Assembly (NCBI GenBank): GCA_019649035.1
Contig: BMAT01001425.1
Location: 100,667-136,410 of the forward strand
Reading direction: 5' to 3'
DNA: 35,744 nt
Source of the DNA: Elysia marginata
Lineage: Eukaryota; Mollusca; Gastropoda; Plakobranchidae
The notes under the pieces were generated by a model. The model was not told the DNA's origin. It did not search any database and saw only the letters and a program-made list of their open reading frames with translations. Below, in pieces: positions 1 through 10,001 of the stretch. Made by a program: the position numbers and the translations under genes. The stretch's first letter is position 1; each line of letters opens with the position of its first letter.

Positions 1-280
1 GTTTGAACACATCAGTAATGTATCAGTAATGTTCTTTAGTGGAACACACCAGTATTGTCCTTTGTTTGATCACATCAGTAATTTTCTTTAGTAGAACACA
101 ACAGTAATATGAAGAGGTCTTTGGTTGAACACAGAACCAACGTATTTATAAGAGGCATTTGGTTGACCACAGCAGAATTCTCATTTGGTTGAACACAGCA
201 GAATTATCATTTGGTTGGACACAACAATATTGTATAATGTATTGTCCTTTCGGTTGAACACAAAAAGAATGGCCTTTTTC
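1..280. repeat. Degenerate minisatellite (TTGGTTGAACACA units)
   Basis: Irregular repeats of a unit close to TTTGGTTGAACACA followed by GCAG/CAGTAAT, with spacing of about 30-40 bases, run from the left edge to about 280. The copies have diverged by substitutions and small indels. No coding potential was seen. The array may continue outside the window. Confidence 0.7.
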
Positions 281-533
281 GATTACAGCTATATTTTATA
301 TTTAACAAAGCAGTCTTTTCCTTGGTGTCTTCATAGCAGAACATGCATTATTTAAGTTCTCTCTTTTTCAGAGATGACATTTTGAGGTATGTTGCCTTCC
401 TAAATTTTATTAATTGAAGTACTTCTGATGAGAAGATTATATCACTGGTGTTGTCTGTTTACCTATTCCATTTCAAAGAAGCAATATGATGTCCTTGAGT
501 CTTCATAGCTATGATGCCTCTTATAAATACGTT
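139..533. repeat. 20-bp perfect inverted repeat pair
   Basis: The 20-mer AACGTATTTATAAGAGGCAT at 139-158 recurs exactly as its reverse complement at 514-533, with about 355 bp between. It could be the remains of a fold-back element or of two inverted repeat copies. No target duplication was recognised, so the type is unknown. Confidence 0.6.
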
Positions 534-1011
534 TTCTATGCTCCCTATTGTGTAGTTGTTATAAAAAAGATTTGACCTCACAATCGAAATAAGTTTAGGA
601 GCGACAGAAAGTGATTTTCCTGGTTATTTGTTCGAATACAATCAAAGGGTGAAAAGACAACAAATTACGCGCCCTTCCTGCTACCTCTCCCTTTTAAACT
701 GTAGAAAGAGCATGGTGAAATTTATCACTTTGAAATGATAGTAATAGTGGAAAAGATAGACCCCCCCCCCCCCCCATTCTTTTTCCCCCCAAGAAGTTTA
801 GGTGGTGCCTCGATCAGAGGTAGAAGGAGCACTTCAGGTCATGACCTTTGACCCCGTTGAGGTCAAGGTTGGAAGGAGTAGCATGACCCGCTACACGACC
901 CTGGGCAGTAGGATGTACAGCTCGTGGAACAAGTCGAGCAGGATGAGGAGGAGGAAGAGGAGTCCTCGCATTTCCTCCTCCTTCTTCTCCGCCGGGAGTT
1001 TCGAGACTTAC
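534..1011. other. Non-coding interval and probable intron 1 of the minus-strand gene
   Basis: 534-800 is AT-rich with a poly-C run at 761-774, and no gene is visible in it. 800-1011 is GC-rich with purine-rich AGGAGGAGGAAG tracts. Read on the minus strand it would give long Arg and Ser runs. Because a consensus GTAAGT donor lies at 1011-1006 (minus), this stretch is better read as intron than as protein. Confidence 0.45.
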
Positions 1012-1261
1012 TTGGGCACACCGCCTCCCCGCTGCCGCCTGCCTCATCGCAGCAGACTTGACAGATGGGCTGGTTGTTGCGATCGCAGTTCGATTCCCAG
1101 AGGCTGCGCCAAAAGCAGACAGCCCGTCTCCCCCAGCAGCCGTAGAGAAACTGGGCCAAGGTCGTGAGGACCACCACCAGGATAAGAACTTCCCAGGTGT
1201 CAAGTAGCAGAGATTTCACAATGTCGAAAGTCACCAGCACTGGATCTGGTAGACCCTTCAT
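1012..1261 (-). CDS. First coding exon of a small membrane-anchored, Cys-rich, possibly RING-type protein (partial)
   Basis: The ATG at 1261-1259 sits in a good context (A at -3) and opens 83 codons that end at a consensus donor, CCCAA|GTAAGT, leaving phase 1. The protein starts with a short amphipathic stretch, has one hydrophobic segment at residues about 24-41 (WEVLILVVVLTTLAQFLY), then a basic/aromatic stretch, then a Cys-rich end (QPICQVCCDE, then AVCP). Cys67-x2-Cys70 with a further Cys at 82 has the spacing of the first three ligands of a RING or similar zinc domain, but the rest would be on the next exon, probably left of the window. A TM-RING ubiquitin ligase (MUL1/RNF26 type) is one hypothesis. 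I do not recognise the gene. GC content is clearly higher than in the flanks. Without splicing the frame continues to 863 through low-complexity Arg and Ser, which is less likely. Confidence 0.5.
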
Positions 1262-2586
1262 GTTTTCGGATTCTAATTTAAGTGGTTACTCTTGCTTGTC
1301 AAAATTAGCAAGTTTTTTTTCTACTGGTTTTAGAATTTCGAGATTGGTCCTGCTCTTTGAAGTTTATGTTCTAAGAACATGTCCGATTGTCACCCAGTTT
1401 TGATTTTTCAAAAGTCCAAGTAGCAAAGAAGCTGAGTTCCGATTTCATCCTTGCTAGTGTGCAGTCCTATTAGGATTTCAGGTCCGGTCTATTGTTGCAT
1501 TTTTAAAATCAACTCGGCTAGTAAATTTTTTTGGCTTTCAAAAAGCCCAAGCGGCAGCTCAAGTCCCAGATTAGTAGTACTTCTAAAATTCGATAGGCCT
1601 ATTATATAAATATAACACTACCCAAAAGTGGCCTAGCCTATCTTTTATTTAAAAATTATAAGAAATTATACATTCAGGATATACGTGCCTTAGAGAAGCC
1701 AAATAAATATAGGATCAGTTTTATTAACAACTAGACTTTATTACCTATTGGTGCGGAACTGTGTATCAAAGATGGTCTAAGAGCGTTTTTTTTGAAGCTG
1801 CGTAATATCAAGCCACACAAAGAAATGCGCAATCTGTAAAAAGGAATGCGGAAGAGATGGTATTTCACAAGTTGTAGAGTAGATTTAGGTCAGAACCATT
1901 CAAGCTTCTGCGTTGAGACCTATAGCTGACATAAATCAGCATTTTTTTCGGCATGTTTGAAAGTACATGTATTGAAACACATCTTTATTTACACTTTCTC
2001 AGTTTTTTTGTTGTTTGTTTGTGTCCAAGGATAAGTAAATGAATTAGCTCTGAAGTAAAGATAGTCTAAAAATTGGTTGTCTCACTAAACCGTTAATTTT
2101 GGAAGATAAGTTTCAAAGCTCACCTCTAAAGCACATACAGATACATTCTAGTTAACATTAATACTCAATGTCACTCAAAACAGGTTCTACAAATATGTAA
2201 GGCATCGGCGGCGCCCGACAAAGCAAGGACATTCGATCCTAATTTCCTGTAGGATACCTATTAATAATTTAACACAACCTATACGCAAAGGATCGACAAT
2301 TTGAATCCCAAAATCTTTTGACGAACCCTTTAGCACACTGCAGTAATACTAATATATCATTTTCTTTTTCAACCAAAGCATACTTTTTTGTTAGGTTTAA
2401 ACTATATTTTTTTTTCACTCAAGTCATTTAAGCGTGGGCATTTTCATTCCTCAAAAAAAAAAAAAAGGTACACGGCGTACACAATATGGCTTTCAATTTC
2501 ATCTGAAAGTTTACTACACAGATTTAAAAGTTCACACCACCCTCTTTTTTCAGGTGAAACTGAAAGAATTTGTTTTGAGTTTATAA
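1262..2586. other. Intergenic, AT-rich, no gene seen
   Basis: No convincing exon on either strand. If 1012-1261 is a first coding exon, its 5' UTR and promoter should lie here reading leftward. No clear TATA box or CpG island was identified by eye. A poly-A run lies at about 2452-2465. Confidence 0.5.
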
Positions 2587-2630
2587 AAAATGAGAATTAT
2601 AGAATCTTCAATATCGTTATTATCTGCAAG

Positions 2631-2683
2631 ACTGATCTCTGACGAAGCTTGTCTAAGTTTCAAGTGTAGGAATGTCCGTCACC
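2631..2683 (+). CDS. Speculative upstream exon of the plus-strand membrane-protein gene
   Basis: TATCTGCAAG could be an acceptor and CACC|GTGAGT is a strong donor. The frame gives LISDEACLSFKCRNVRH and ends with one base, C, which joins the GC that opens the candidate exon at 5434 to make an Arg codon. The same frame is open upstream to an ATG at 2590, so it could instead be a first coding exon from 2590. The evidence is only splice-signal and phase compatibility, so this may well be wrong. Confidence 0.15.
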
Positions 2684-3107
2684 GTGAGTTTCAGCCAGGC
2701 TTGCTAGGTCTACTTAATCAGTATTTCCAGTGTCACATCCATCTCTAAAGAATAGAATGGCCTGCACGCTTTAAACAAGTTTTATATTTATATATTTATG
2801 TTGATCCTGGAAAAGCCTACACAACAGTTCTTCAGTAGAGGTAATTTTTTCGAAGAATTAAGGGTACGAAATGAATGGCATGAAGATCTCGAAACGTCAA
2901 TTCCTCTCTCAGAACGTTCCAAAAACCGAATACATTGAAGTTCAAGAAAAGCAGTTCATTCGCCTCTTTGTGTAACTGTCTTGCAAATGCAACTGACGAC
3001 TTCATGAATATTTCCGTAAGATACTTGATTCTGAGAAAAAGAAGGAGTCATACCATGGTTAATAAAAAAAAATCTACCTGTTTTTTTGCTGCTGCTACAA
3101 TAACAAG

Positions 3108-3140
3108 TCCACTGCTACTACTACAACTACTACTACTACA

Positions 3141-3207
<67 letters not shown>

Positions 3208-3259
3208 TTACTACTACTACTAATTTTCATATTCCTCCTCCTCCCACTTCTACTACTAT

Positions 3260-3297
<38 letters not shown>

Positions 3298-3385
3298 TTA
3301 CTACTACTACTACTACTACTGCTACTACTACTACTACTTTTCTTGCTTCTACTCCTACTACAACTGTTAGTACTGCTGCTGCTTA

Positions 3386-3419
<34 letters not shown>

Positions 3420-3577
3420 GCTGCTGCTAATACGACTACTACTGCTGATGCTAATACTGGTACTACTACTGCTGCTAATACTACTACTACTACTACTACT
3501 ACTTCTACTGCTACTACTACTACTAGTTTTACTATTATTATTATTATTATTACAGGTGCTGCGTATACCACTACTTT

Positions 3578-3624
<47 letters not shown>

Positions 3625-3655
3625 TTACTACTGCTGCTGCTGCTGCATGCTTGCA
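3108..3655. repeat. Long (ACT)n trinucleotide microsatellite
   Basis: About 550 bp of mostly ACT triplets on the plus strand, interrupted by GCT, ATT, TTATTATTA and short unique pieces (3221-3245, 3340-3375, 3551-3575). It creates long spurious reading frames of poly-Leu, poly-Ser or poly-Val, depending on frame and strand. The interruptions show an old, degenerating array. Confidence 0.95.
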
Positions 3656-3659
3656 CAGA

Positions 3660-4440
3660 AACTACTACGACTACATTACTACTAGGTCTACTATTACCGC
3701 TTAAACTGCAAAGAAACTTTGCGAATATGTTTTTTTTTGTATAGGAATATGTGAAAAAAAACTTGCTCTTCCGTCTACACTTCATGTATGTTTATAAATG
3801 TCCTTACAGAAACCAAAAGTTTTTTCCTTTATGAACAAGAAAACTTTAATTTAAACAAACGTATGAAAGGAAACTGATATAGGCTAAGAACTAGAAAAAC
3901 TAGATTTAATCAATTATGACGAAATCACAGAGAAAGTCGAATACCGTAATATCCCCACCTGAATATTTTCCAGCTTGGTATACGAGAAATGAAAGATCTT
4001 TCTTGAAGAAATTAGTTTTCTGATCCCAGTTTACAACCAATAAATTGAAATGGCGACGAATACCGCAAGCACGCTAAGCAGCAAATAATTTGAATTAGTC
4101 CAATGAAGTAAAACCGGAAAAGTTTCACTTTGAAGTGCGTTTGAAAAAGGTAGCTTGTTTTAATCATTATGATCTGACAGTCATTTCTGGCGTAAAGAGA
4201 CGATACGTAACTTTTCCCACAAGTGGGCAGGGGTAAACGAACACACCTCACAATCCTTTGGCCATGTGACTAGTTAAAGGTTAAGGTCAGCCGGCCCTTG
4301 GGGGCAAGGAATAGTTAAATAGTGATTATTATCCAAGTCGTCGAAGAGCCAACATGGTATCAAAGTTTCTTAGAATTTAAGCGGTAGTAGGCCCAGTATT
4401 AATGTAGATGTAGCAGTTGCTGTGCAATCATGCAATAGCT
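3660..4440. other. Spacer between the two triplet arrays, no gene seen
   Basis: AT-rich sequence with poly-T tracts. A GC-richer piece lies at about 4200-4330. No splice-bounded open frame worth reporting was found on either strand. Confidence 0.5.
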
Positions 4441-4548
4441 AGTACATGTAGTAGTATTAGCAGTAGTAGCACTAGTAGTAGTAGTAGTGGTAGTAGTAGT
4501 AGGCCTAATACGTAATAGAAGTAGTAGTCGTAGTAGTAGTTCTAGTAA

Positions 4549-4635
<87 letters not shown>

Positions 4636-4660
4636 CAGTAGTAATAGTAGTAGTAGTTTA
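4441..4660. repeat. (AGT)n trinucleotide microsatellite, inverted relative to the 3.1-kb array
   Basis: About 220 bp of AGT triplets on the plus strand, with a very pure core at about 4546-4635. AGT is the reverse complement of ACT, so this array and the one at 3108-3655 form an inverted pair separated by about 785 bp. Poly-Ser and poly-Leu reading frames across it are artefacts. Confidence 0.95.
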
Positions 4661-5433
4661 CTGGTAGCAGTAGTAGGACCCGGCGAAAACAAACTATTGG
4701 TAAAGCTATAATTATATCACAGTCATCACTTCACTAGGCATGAGAAATATTTAAGGTAAAAAAAGCCACACAAAAAAAAAACTTCATGTCCAGCTTGTCC
4801 TATTATACAATGATGGCCATTAAAACTATCTTGCCTCAAACATTAGGGCACGTACTACAAAAAAAAAGTAATAGACTAATGGAGTATTTCCACCATTTTG
4901 TTTCCAAAATGTTGGTCTTCTTAGAGGCCTGCTAAGATTAATTTGTATCTTTGTTGGCCACATTTTGAGTTGCCAAAGTCAAGCTGTCCCAACAATCCTA
5001 TGGTGCACCTCTTTCAATAGGCGTTTACTAATTAGCAGGAGAAAGATCGAAGCGCTGTTTCTTATTTAATGAAAAAATGAAATCCCCACTACCTCATATT
5101 TCATAAAAGTAACCCCCCCCCCCCTCCCTCGAAAAATTCCTCTGCTTGTTTACTTTAGAGTTTAAAAAAATGAATGCTCTACAAATCGGATTAGATAATA
5201 TGATCTTATTAAATGGGGAAAGTTGGCTGGTAATATACTTAATAAAATGATCAATATCGCTCTAGAGCCACCCTTCGTTCTAGAAATTTAAATCAAATCT
5301 CAAGCAACTCTTCAGATCTAGATTCAGATTCAGCATAACAAAGTCTTGATTACAGATAACATACATGTATGTGACGATAAGAATAAGATTTAAGAAAATA
5401 TCATTCAAAATTTTAGTAATTCATTTTCCCTAG

Positions 5434-5468
5434 GCCCTGAAGCAAAAGGAAGAGAAGCACTACTGCCG
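5434..5468 (+). CDS. Candidate small exon upstream of the membrane segment
   Basis: A good acceptor (TTCATTTTCCCTAG) and a donor (CCG|GTAAAA) enclose 35 bases. In the frame that joins the next exon at phase 0 it reads PEAKGREALLP, giving a polar stretch directly before the hydrophobic segment at 5759. Supported only by splice signals and phase. Confidence 0.25.
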
Positions 5469-5589
5469 GTAAAAAAACTGCAGCGTTAAGTTGTTATGTC
5501 TTCCTTGGTAGCCAACATTTTTAAAGTACCACAGGTATCTCGTACCACAGATTTGGCACCGACAAAATTTGCTTTACAGCTGTACGGGG

Positions 5590-5640
5590 CTGTTTCAAAG
5601 ATAGATAAATAGATAGAAAGATAGATAAGGATGGATAAAT
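5590..5640. repeat. GATA-type microsatellite
   Basis: Imperfect GATA/GATAAATA repeats (AGATAGATAAATAGATAG and similar) lie just upstream of the candidate exon at 5759. Confidence 0.8.
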
Positions 5641-5758
5641 TTTAGGTTTTTTATGCTATGATTGTGGTGAACAGTAAAGTGTTTGACAATTGAAGCTTTT
5701 ACAAGCACGCAATTTACATTACAATGTAAACCTCACTTAATAATATTGTTAACATTAG

Positions 5759-5844
5759 GTTGCTACACTGTGTCTCATCCTGCTGCTTGGCATCTCCTTG
5801 GACAACTGGTTCACTTCCGTCCCACCTTCTAGGTCCTCACAAAG
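5759..5844 (+). CDS. Candidate penultimate exon: transmembrane segment of an unrecognised membrane protein
   Basis: Bounded by acceptor ACATTAG and a strong donor CACAAAG|GTAAGC. In frame 0 it gives 28 codons plus two bases: a hydrophobic stretch (VATLCLILLLGISL) followed by DNWFTSVPPSRSSQ. The split last codon AG|G joins the exon at 7308 without breaking frame. The hydrophobic run followed by DNWF loosely resembles the end of the first helix of claudin/PMP22-like proteins, but one exon is too little to assign a family. It could also be the single membrane span of a type I receptor. The intron that follows would be about 1.46 kb. Confidence 0.4.
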
Positions 5845-7307
5845 GTAAGCATCCTTTGTGTTCATTAGCGATAATTTTTTTGTGTATATACACAAATAAA
5901 ATTGCCCTTCTTTTGTTTAGCTTGGTTGTTTTTTTTAAGAGAACGTTGTACTTTTGACATTAGAACAAGGCTGGGCAACTACAGGGACATATCATTGCGT
6001 CGTCTTAAATGAAAACAATAACAAAAAGCCCAGAAAAATACCAGGCAACGGTCATACAAATAATTTCTCAAACAGTGAACTCTTACAAAGGTACTATCAC
6101 TGAAAACCAATTCAAGACTAGGAATAATCAACAAATGTCTAGCTTTAGGTTATCTTACAGAAAGTTTGATAGGACTCTCAGCCAGTGTATATGGAACTTT
6201 GAAGAAAACAAGCAAAAATTTAAGATATCATGGAAAATTGTAGAAAGATCAAAAGCATATTAAAAAATATATTAAAAAATGCGATCTATGTCAATAAAAA
6301 AAAATTACAATCTCTCAAAAAAAAACCCTGCTTAACAAAAGAGGTGACATTTTATTATCAAGTATGCACCAAAGAAATTTCTTGCTAATAAACGCAAAAG
6401 ATGCGAACAGGTGCAACAAAGACCTAGGCTGTGGGAAGCAGCGAACAAGTCGTCGGAAGAGATATGAAACACAACGTAACCACCTAATGTTAATAATGGG
6501 TGAGATTCACGTTGTAATGTAATGAAATGTATGTAGATATATGGATAGATAGATTCATACAAACATACACACATCACAACAGATAGATAGATAAACAGAC
6601 AGCTATATAGATATGTAGAGAAGATGCATATGGAAAAAAAAAGACAATTCTATGACCCCATGTATTGCCCCACAGAGCCAGAATATTACTAAACGAGTAT
6701 ATATATATATATATACATATATAAAAAAGGGAATGAAAACATTGCACATTGAAAACAAGTCAGCATAACATTGAATTTCTGGACTATTTGCTCTGTTTTA
6801 TTTCCAACATAAATATATAAAGAGAATAGAAAATTTCCAAAACAATATCCATATAATAAAAAAAGAATAATAAATATATCTGCAGCAAGCCAACGCATCC
6901 ATTCTTAACAGACTTATGGTCCACTGGTTCAATTTATCAAGTTCATTTGTAAAGCTGGTTTTCGCATGAGGCATACATATGTCGCATGAAAGACTCCGGA
7001 CCGGGCCCCATCGGGTGACCCAGTTTTACTTTCACATGGTGCTTTTCCATGTGAAAGGGTGTAACGTGATATCTAGGTACAGCATTCTCTTCAAAGTTTC
7101 TGGTCAGGAGTCTTCCTTACGATATACGCGACATGTGAAACAGGCTTAATGTTTGAGCAATTCGGATATCGCAGAGAAATGTACTTCAAGAGATGATAAC
7201 ACTTAAGGGACTTCCAAAAAGAAAGAACTTTATACAAAAACTTTTTGAAAAGAGGAAAAGCACAGTGCCGGTACCAAGAGGGCAAGATTGGGATTATGAT
7301 CACTTAG
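5845..7307. other. Candidate intron of the plus-strand gene
   Basis: AT-rich sequence with poly-A tracts, GATA repeats around 6535-6600 and an (AT)n run at about 6696-6725. An open frame at 6009-6263 has no splice or family support and is not called. Confidence 0.4.
6530..6725. repeat. GATA and AT microsatellites
   Basis: Scattered ATAGATAGAT units at 6535-6600 and an uninterrupted (AT)n tract near 6698-6715. Confidence 0.8.
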
Positions 7308-7437
7308 GAGGCAGATCCAAGCTAACCCAACAGCCATTGAGTCAGAAACTCTGGTCTATGGAGACCTGGAGGACCAGCAGCGTACTGCTTCCTTTATCGA
7401 AAGTGTGGCGAGTCCCTTTGAAGTCCATAATGAATAA
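7308..7437 (+). CDS. Candidate terminal exon: short cytoplasmic tail with an ITIM-like motif
   Basis: The exon follows an AG at 7306-7307 in GATCACTTAG. Its first base completes an Arg codon from the 5759-5844 exon, then 42 codons run to tandem stops TAATAA at 7435. The tail reads RQIQANPTAIESETLVYGDL, then EDQQRTASFIES and a short end. It is soluble, acidic and of normal composition, and it contains LVYGDL, which fits the ITIM consensus (I/V/L/S)xYxx(L/V/I). The frame is closed by a TGA at 7297, just upstream of the acceptor, so an exon start is needed there. A poly(A) signal follows at 7541. The frame differs from the longer one seen at 7193-7486, which lacks any such support. Family unknown. 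I infer a single-pass receptor or adaptor tail. Confidence 0.45.
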
Positions 7438-7540
7438 TAAGAAGACGAGGAATGCAACCACTTACACACAAAAAAAGAAAAATTAATGGGCTACAACTTT
7501 TCAACACACTAGCAAGCAACAAAGCACTGTCTATATAGTA

Positions 7541-7546
7541 AATAAA
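7541..7546 (+). terminator. Poly(A) signal AATAAA
   Basis: AATAAA lies 104 bases after the TAA at 7435-7437, inside AGTAAATAAATAAT. The position suits 3'-end formation for the plus-strand membrane-protein gene. Confidence 0.4.
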
Positions 7547-7550
7547 TAAT

Positions 7551-8062
7551 ATATGAGGTTGTAATTATAACTAATCAACCTAACATATAGTACATAAAAA
7601 ATATGTCTTGGAACCAGTCCAAATGAGTCTTAAGTCGAAATTGGAAGGTAGTTAGTTATGGGTATCACAGAAAAGTCTATTTTCTCTTTTTTCAAATGCA
7701 ACAAACAGAAAAGCTCTATCATGCCTCTGGATGAAATTATAACAGTTTGAAGTCGGCAGTGTTAGGACTTGTGAAATTTAAGAAAGGGGAGAAAACAGCA
7801 TTCAAAGTTTACACCACTTTAAAGGTACTAAGGCCTTAGCAACCGTACTCATTAAAATTAAACACCTAAAAAATGAAAGTCGAACATCAATTAGGTGTGG
7901 AAACTGTTTAGAAAAGGTTTTAGCGTCAATATCTAAAATAACTTCTGAACACCCACCAAACTTTAAGAGCCTATATCTCCGAACTAAGCCTTTCGACTTA
8001 CCACTCAGTTGGACAGAACGCGAGACATATATGAGGTTATAATTATAACTAATCAACGTAAC
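7551..8062. repeat. 34-bp direct repeats flanking a dispersed-repeat copy
   Basis: ATATGAGGTTGTAATTATAA at 7551 begins a 34-bp block that recurs at 8029-8062 with two mismatches. The blocks enclose the dispersed-repeat copy at about 7606-8030. They are too long for an ordinary target duplication and may instead mark a tandem-monomer junction. Confidence 0.6.
7606..8030 (+). repeat. Dispersed repeat family R1, copy A
   Basis: Starts near CTTGGAACCAGTCCAAATGA, then a conserved order of blocks: AACAAACAGAAAAGCTCTAT, GTTAGGACTTGTGAAATTT, GGAGAAAACAGCATT, an AAATTAAACAC block, AACTGTTTAGAAA, GGTTTTAGCGTCAATATCTA, AACACCCACCAAACTTT, and an end near GGACAGAACGCGAGACAT. At least six other copies in the window share these blocks in the same order and orientation. 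No tRNA-like head, coding frame or long TIR was seen. Confidence 0.85.
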
Positions 8063-8865
8063 TTTTCTATATGTTTAAAGCAACTCTCAACAGATAATCA
8101 AAATTTTGGTGGCAGCTTAACTTTTGGAAGTTAGCTGACACATACTATATCTTTTTAGCAGCGTATAGTTAATCTTTCATTTGACAAAATCTTTTTTTCC
8201 ATATCTTAACACACTATATTCAAAGTTATTGCAAAACAGAAGACAATAATATAATTTTTAACTTTCAAGTGAAAATATCTACAATATAAATGAAACGAAA
8301 CATTGTGTGGTTTTGAACAATACATATTACAGGGCAAATTAACTTAAGTACTAGTGTAGAGTGACAAGTGATAACATTAACCAAAAAGCCATCGATTTTA
8401 AACCAAACAATGATAACCACAAAAAAATTAATACTCAAACGGGTTTTTAAGTGTGCGGGACCATGGCTGTGTCCTATAGATAAGATACAGTCAACTTTGC
8501 TTAAGTGTTCATTGCTAAGTTGATTTTCAGTCAATTGGGTTCTTAGCTTGTTTATTCCACAAGAAAATAAGAAACTGCACATAAGTTGATCTTTCACCTG
8601 AGTCAAAGTTATTGGTTATGTCCCCTCAAGATCAACTTAAGCATAGTTGACTGCAATTATAAAAAAAGGAAGAAAAATAAACAATAGTCATTTTTCCACA
8701 GTTTGAAACGGATGCAAAATTATTTTTTCCAGTAACCTTTCCCATATACTGTAGCTTGTCAACTTTTTGTAACCAAAAAGAGGAATAAAGTTAAGGATAA
8801 CAAGACAAGAGGATAATGTAAACAGAAAATAATCGTGATCTATAGTTCTTGAGCTTTGAGATCAG
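8063..8865. other. Intergenic, no gene seen
   Basis: AT-rich sequence. An open frame at 8265-8606 (minus) has no support from composition or splice sites. Nothing else was recognised. Confidence 0.5.
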
Positions 8866-8869
8866 GATC

Positions 8870-9128
8870 ATTTGCGTTTCGAATCTTGGCTTAGCCCAGA
8901 AAAAAGTCAGCAAAAAAAGCGCATTGCTCCGGCATACTGACAACATCTTTCACTGCCAAGGATCGGGGACTTTTTTAACGCATGAGTAAGGCGAAGAGAT
9001 GTGAGTTATACACACTAAAAGCCTTTCTCAGAAGGACAAAACATCAACCTGTTAAAAGCTAAACTCAACCCCCCCCCCCCCCAACCCGACCTCACAGTCC
9101 GACAGCTGAGCGTCTACCACTAGACCAT
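8870..9128 (-). mobile_element. tRNA-derived SINE, family Z
   Basis: The right end, read on the minus strand, starts with GGTCTAGTGGTAGACGCTCA (A-box like) and GTCGGACTGTGAGGTC, then is interrupted by a poly-C/G run (9069-9082). The body carries GGCAGTGAAAGATG and ATGCGTTAAAA, shared with the copy at 13790-14068. The B-box is damaged. Polymerase III promoter ancestry is inferred from the head. Confidence 0.6.
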
Positions 9129-9129
9129 G

Positions 9130-9830
9130 ACGCCACGCTCTTGAGCGAGACAGAATTTTGTTTGAAAAGTTGTTATGAGTTGTTATGTTATAACGTTCAA
9201 CTCAGTGTTAACCTGAGTGCACTGCAATTATTCAAGAGGCCAATTCGACCCACAACACAAGTCTCTACAAAAAGATGTAACTACAAATACGGCAGTTCCC
9301 AGTCACACATTTATTTACATAACGGCCACAGAGGCTGGCAGTTAATTAGTAAAGTATAACGCACACGGGCACAAAGAACTTCTACAATATTATAATAAAT
9401 CACCAACTCAAGTGTATAGCATAATACACAAATAATACTTAATACTCTGGTCTAGTCCCCGGGCGAGTGCGCCTCTTGGCGCTGGCGGTAAAAGTAATAG
9501 TTAAATACAACAGTAGATCTAAATCTTTGTGAAATTCCACAATCGCCTATAATTGGCTGTAGAAATAAAGATTGTTATACTCAGGCAGGCTTTACCGTTC
9601 ACAACAAACCTGAACATCAATTTTAAGTTTTACGGGGAAATACAACCGACCAGCCCAAGCTGATAGACACACTGCACTCACATAAAACTTTCACTTCACC
9701 ACGAAACCACAAAAACGTTCACTCACAATTGCTCAAGTCTAAATTCACGATCGAACTTGCAGAACGGTTAACCTCATCAAAACAACTCAAACATACTACC
9801 ACAACGGGAGACACACAACTCTTTCTCTCG
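9130..9830. other. Compositionally distinct unassigned stretch, possibly mobile-element derived
   Basis: More GC-balanced than its flanks, with a GC-rich patch at about 9455-9490. No open frame with family features was seen; the one at 9141-9359 is unsupported. The minus strand has an AATAAA-like signal within TTATGTAAATAAATG near 9320. It may be a remnant of a retroelement or DNA element, but no termini were found. Confidence 0.25.
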
Positions 9831-10001
9831 TAACTATAATCATTATGTATGAAGAGAGAAAAAAAAACCAAGTTCCACATTTGAATAGATATTTAAAAAG
9901 ACAGAATTGAATGAATAAAAATACTTGCGTAGTATGTATAAGCAAAAAACACATTTCGGCTGCAGCAGAACATTTTTGAGAAACTTGCTCCTTGTCAAAT
10001 G

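Noticed and set aside
863..1011. C-terminal extension of the minus-strand frame with Arg7 and Ser-rich runs
   Set aside because: A consensus GTAAGT donor precedes it and the content is low complexity, so intron is more likely than protein.
802..1167. Plus-strand frame of 121 codons
   Set aside because: Shadow of the GC-rich minus-strand exon; Arg/Ser-rich with no features of its own.
2935..3785. Long open frames of poly-Leu, poly-Ser or poly-Val on both strands
   Set aside because: They are translations of the (ACT)n microsatellite; every frame is open because the triplet has no stop in those frames.
4399..4711. Poly-Leu and poly-Ser open frames
   Set aside because: Artefact of the (AGT)n microsatellite.
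7193..7486. 97-codon plus-strand frame over the candidate terminal exon
   Set aside because: A different frame at 7308-7437 has acceptor, phase match, normal composition, tandem stops and a poly(A) signal; this one has none of these.
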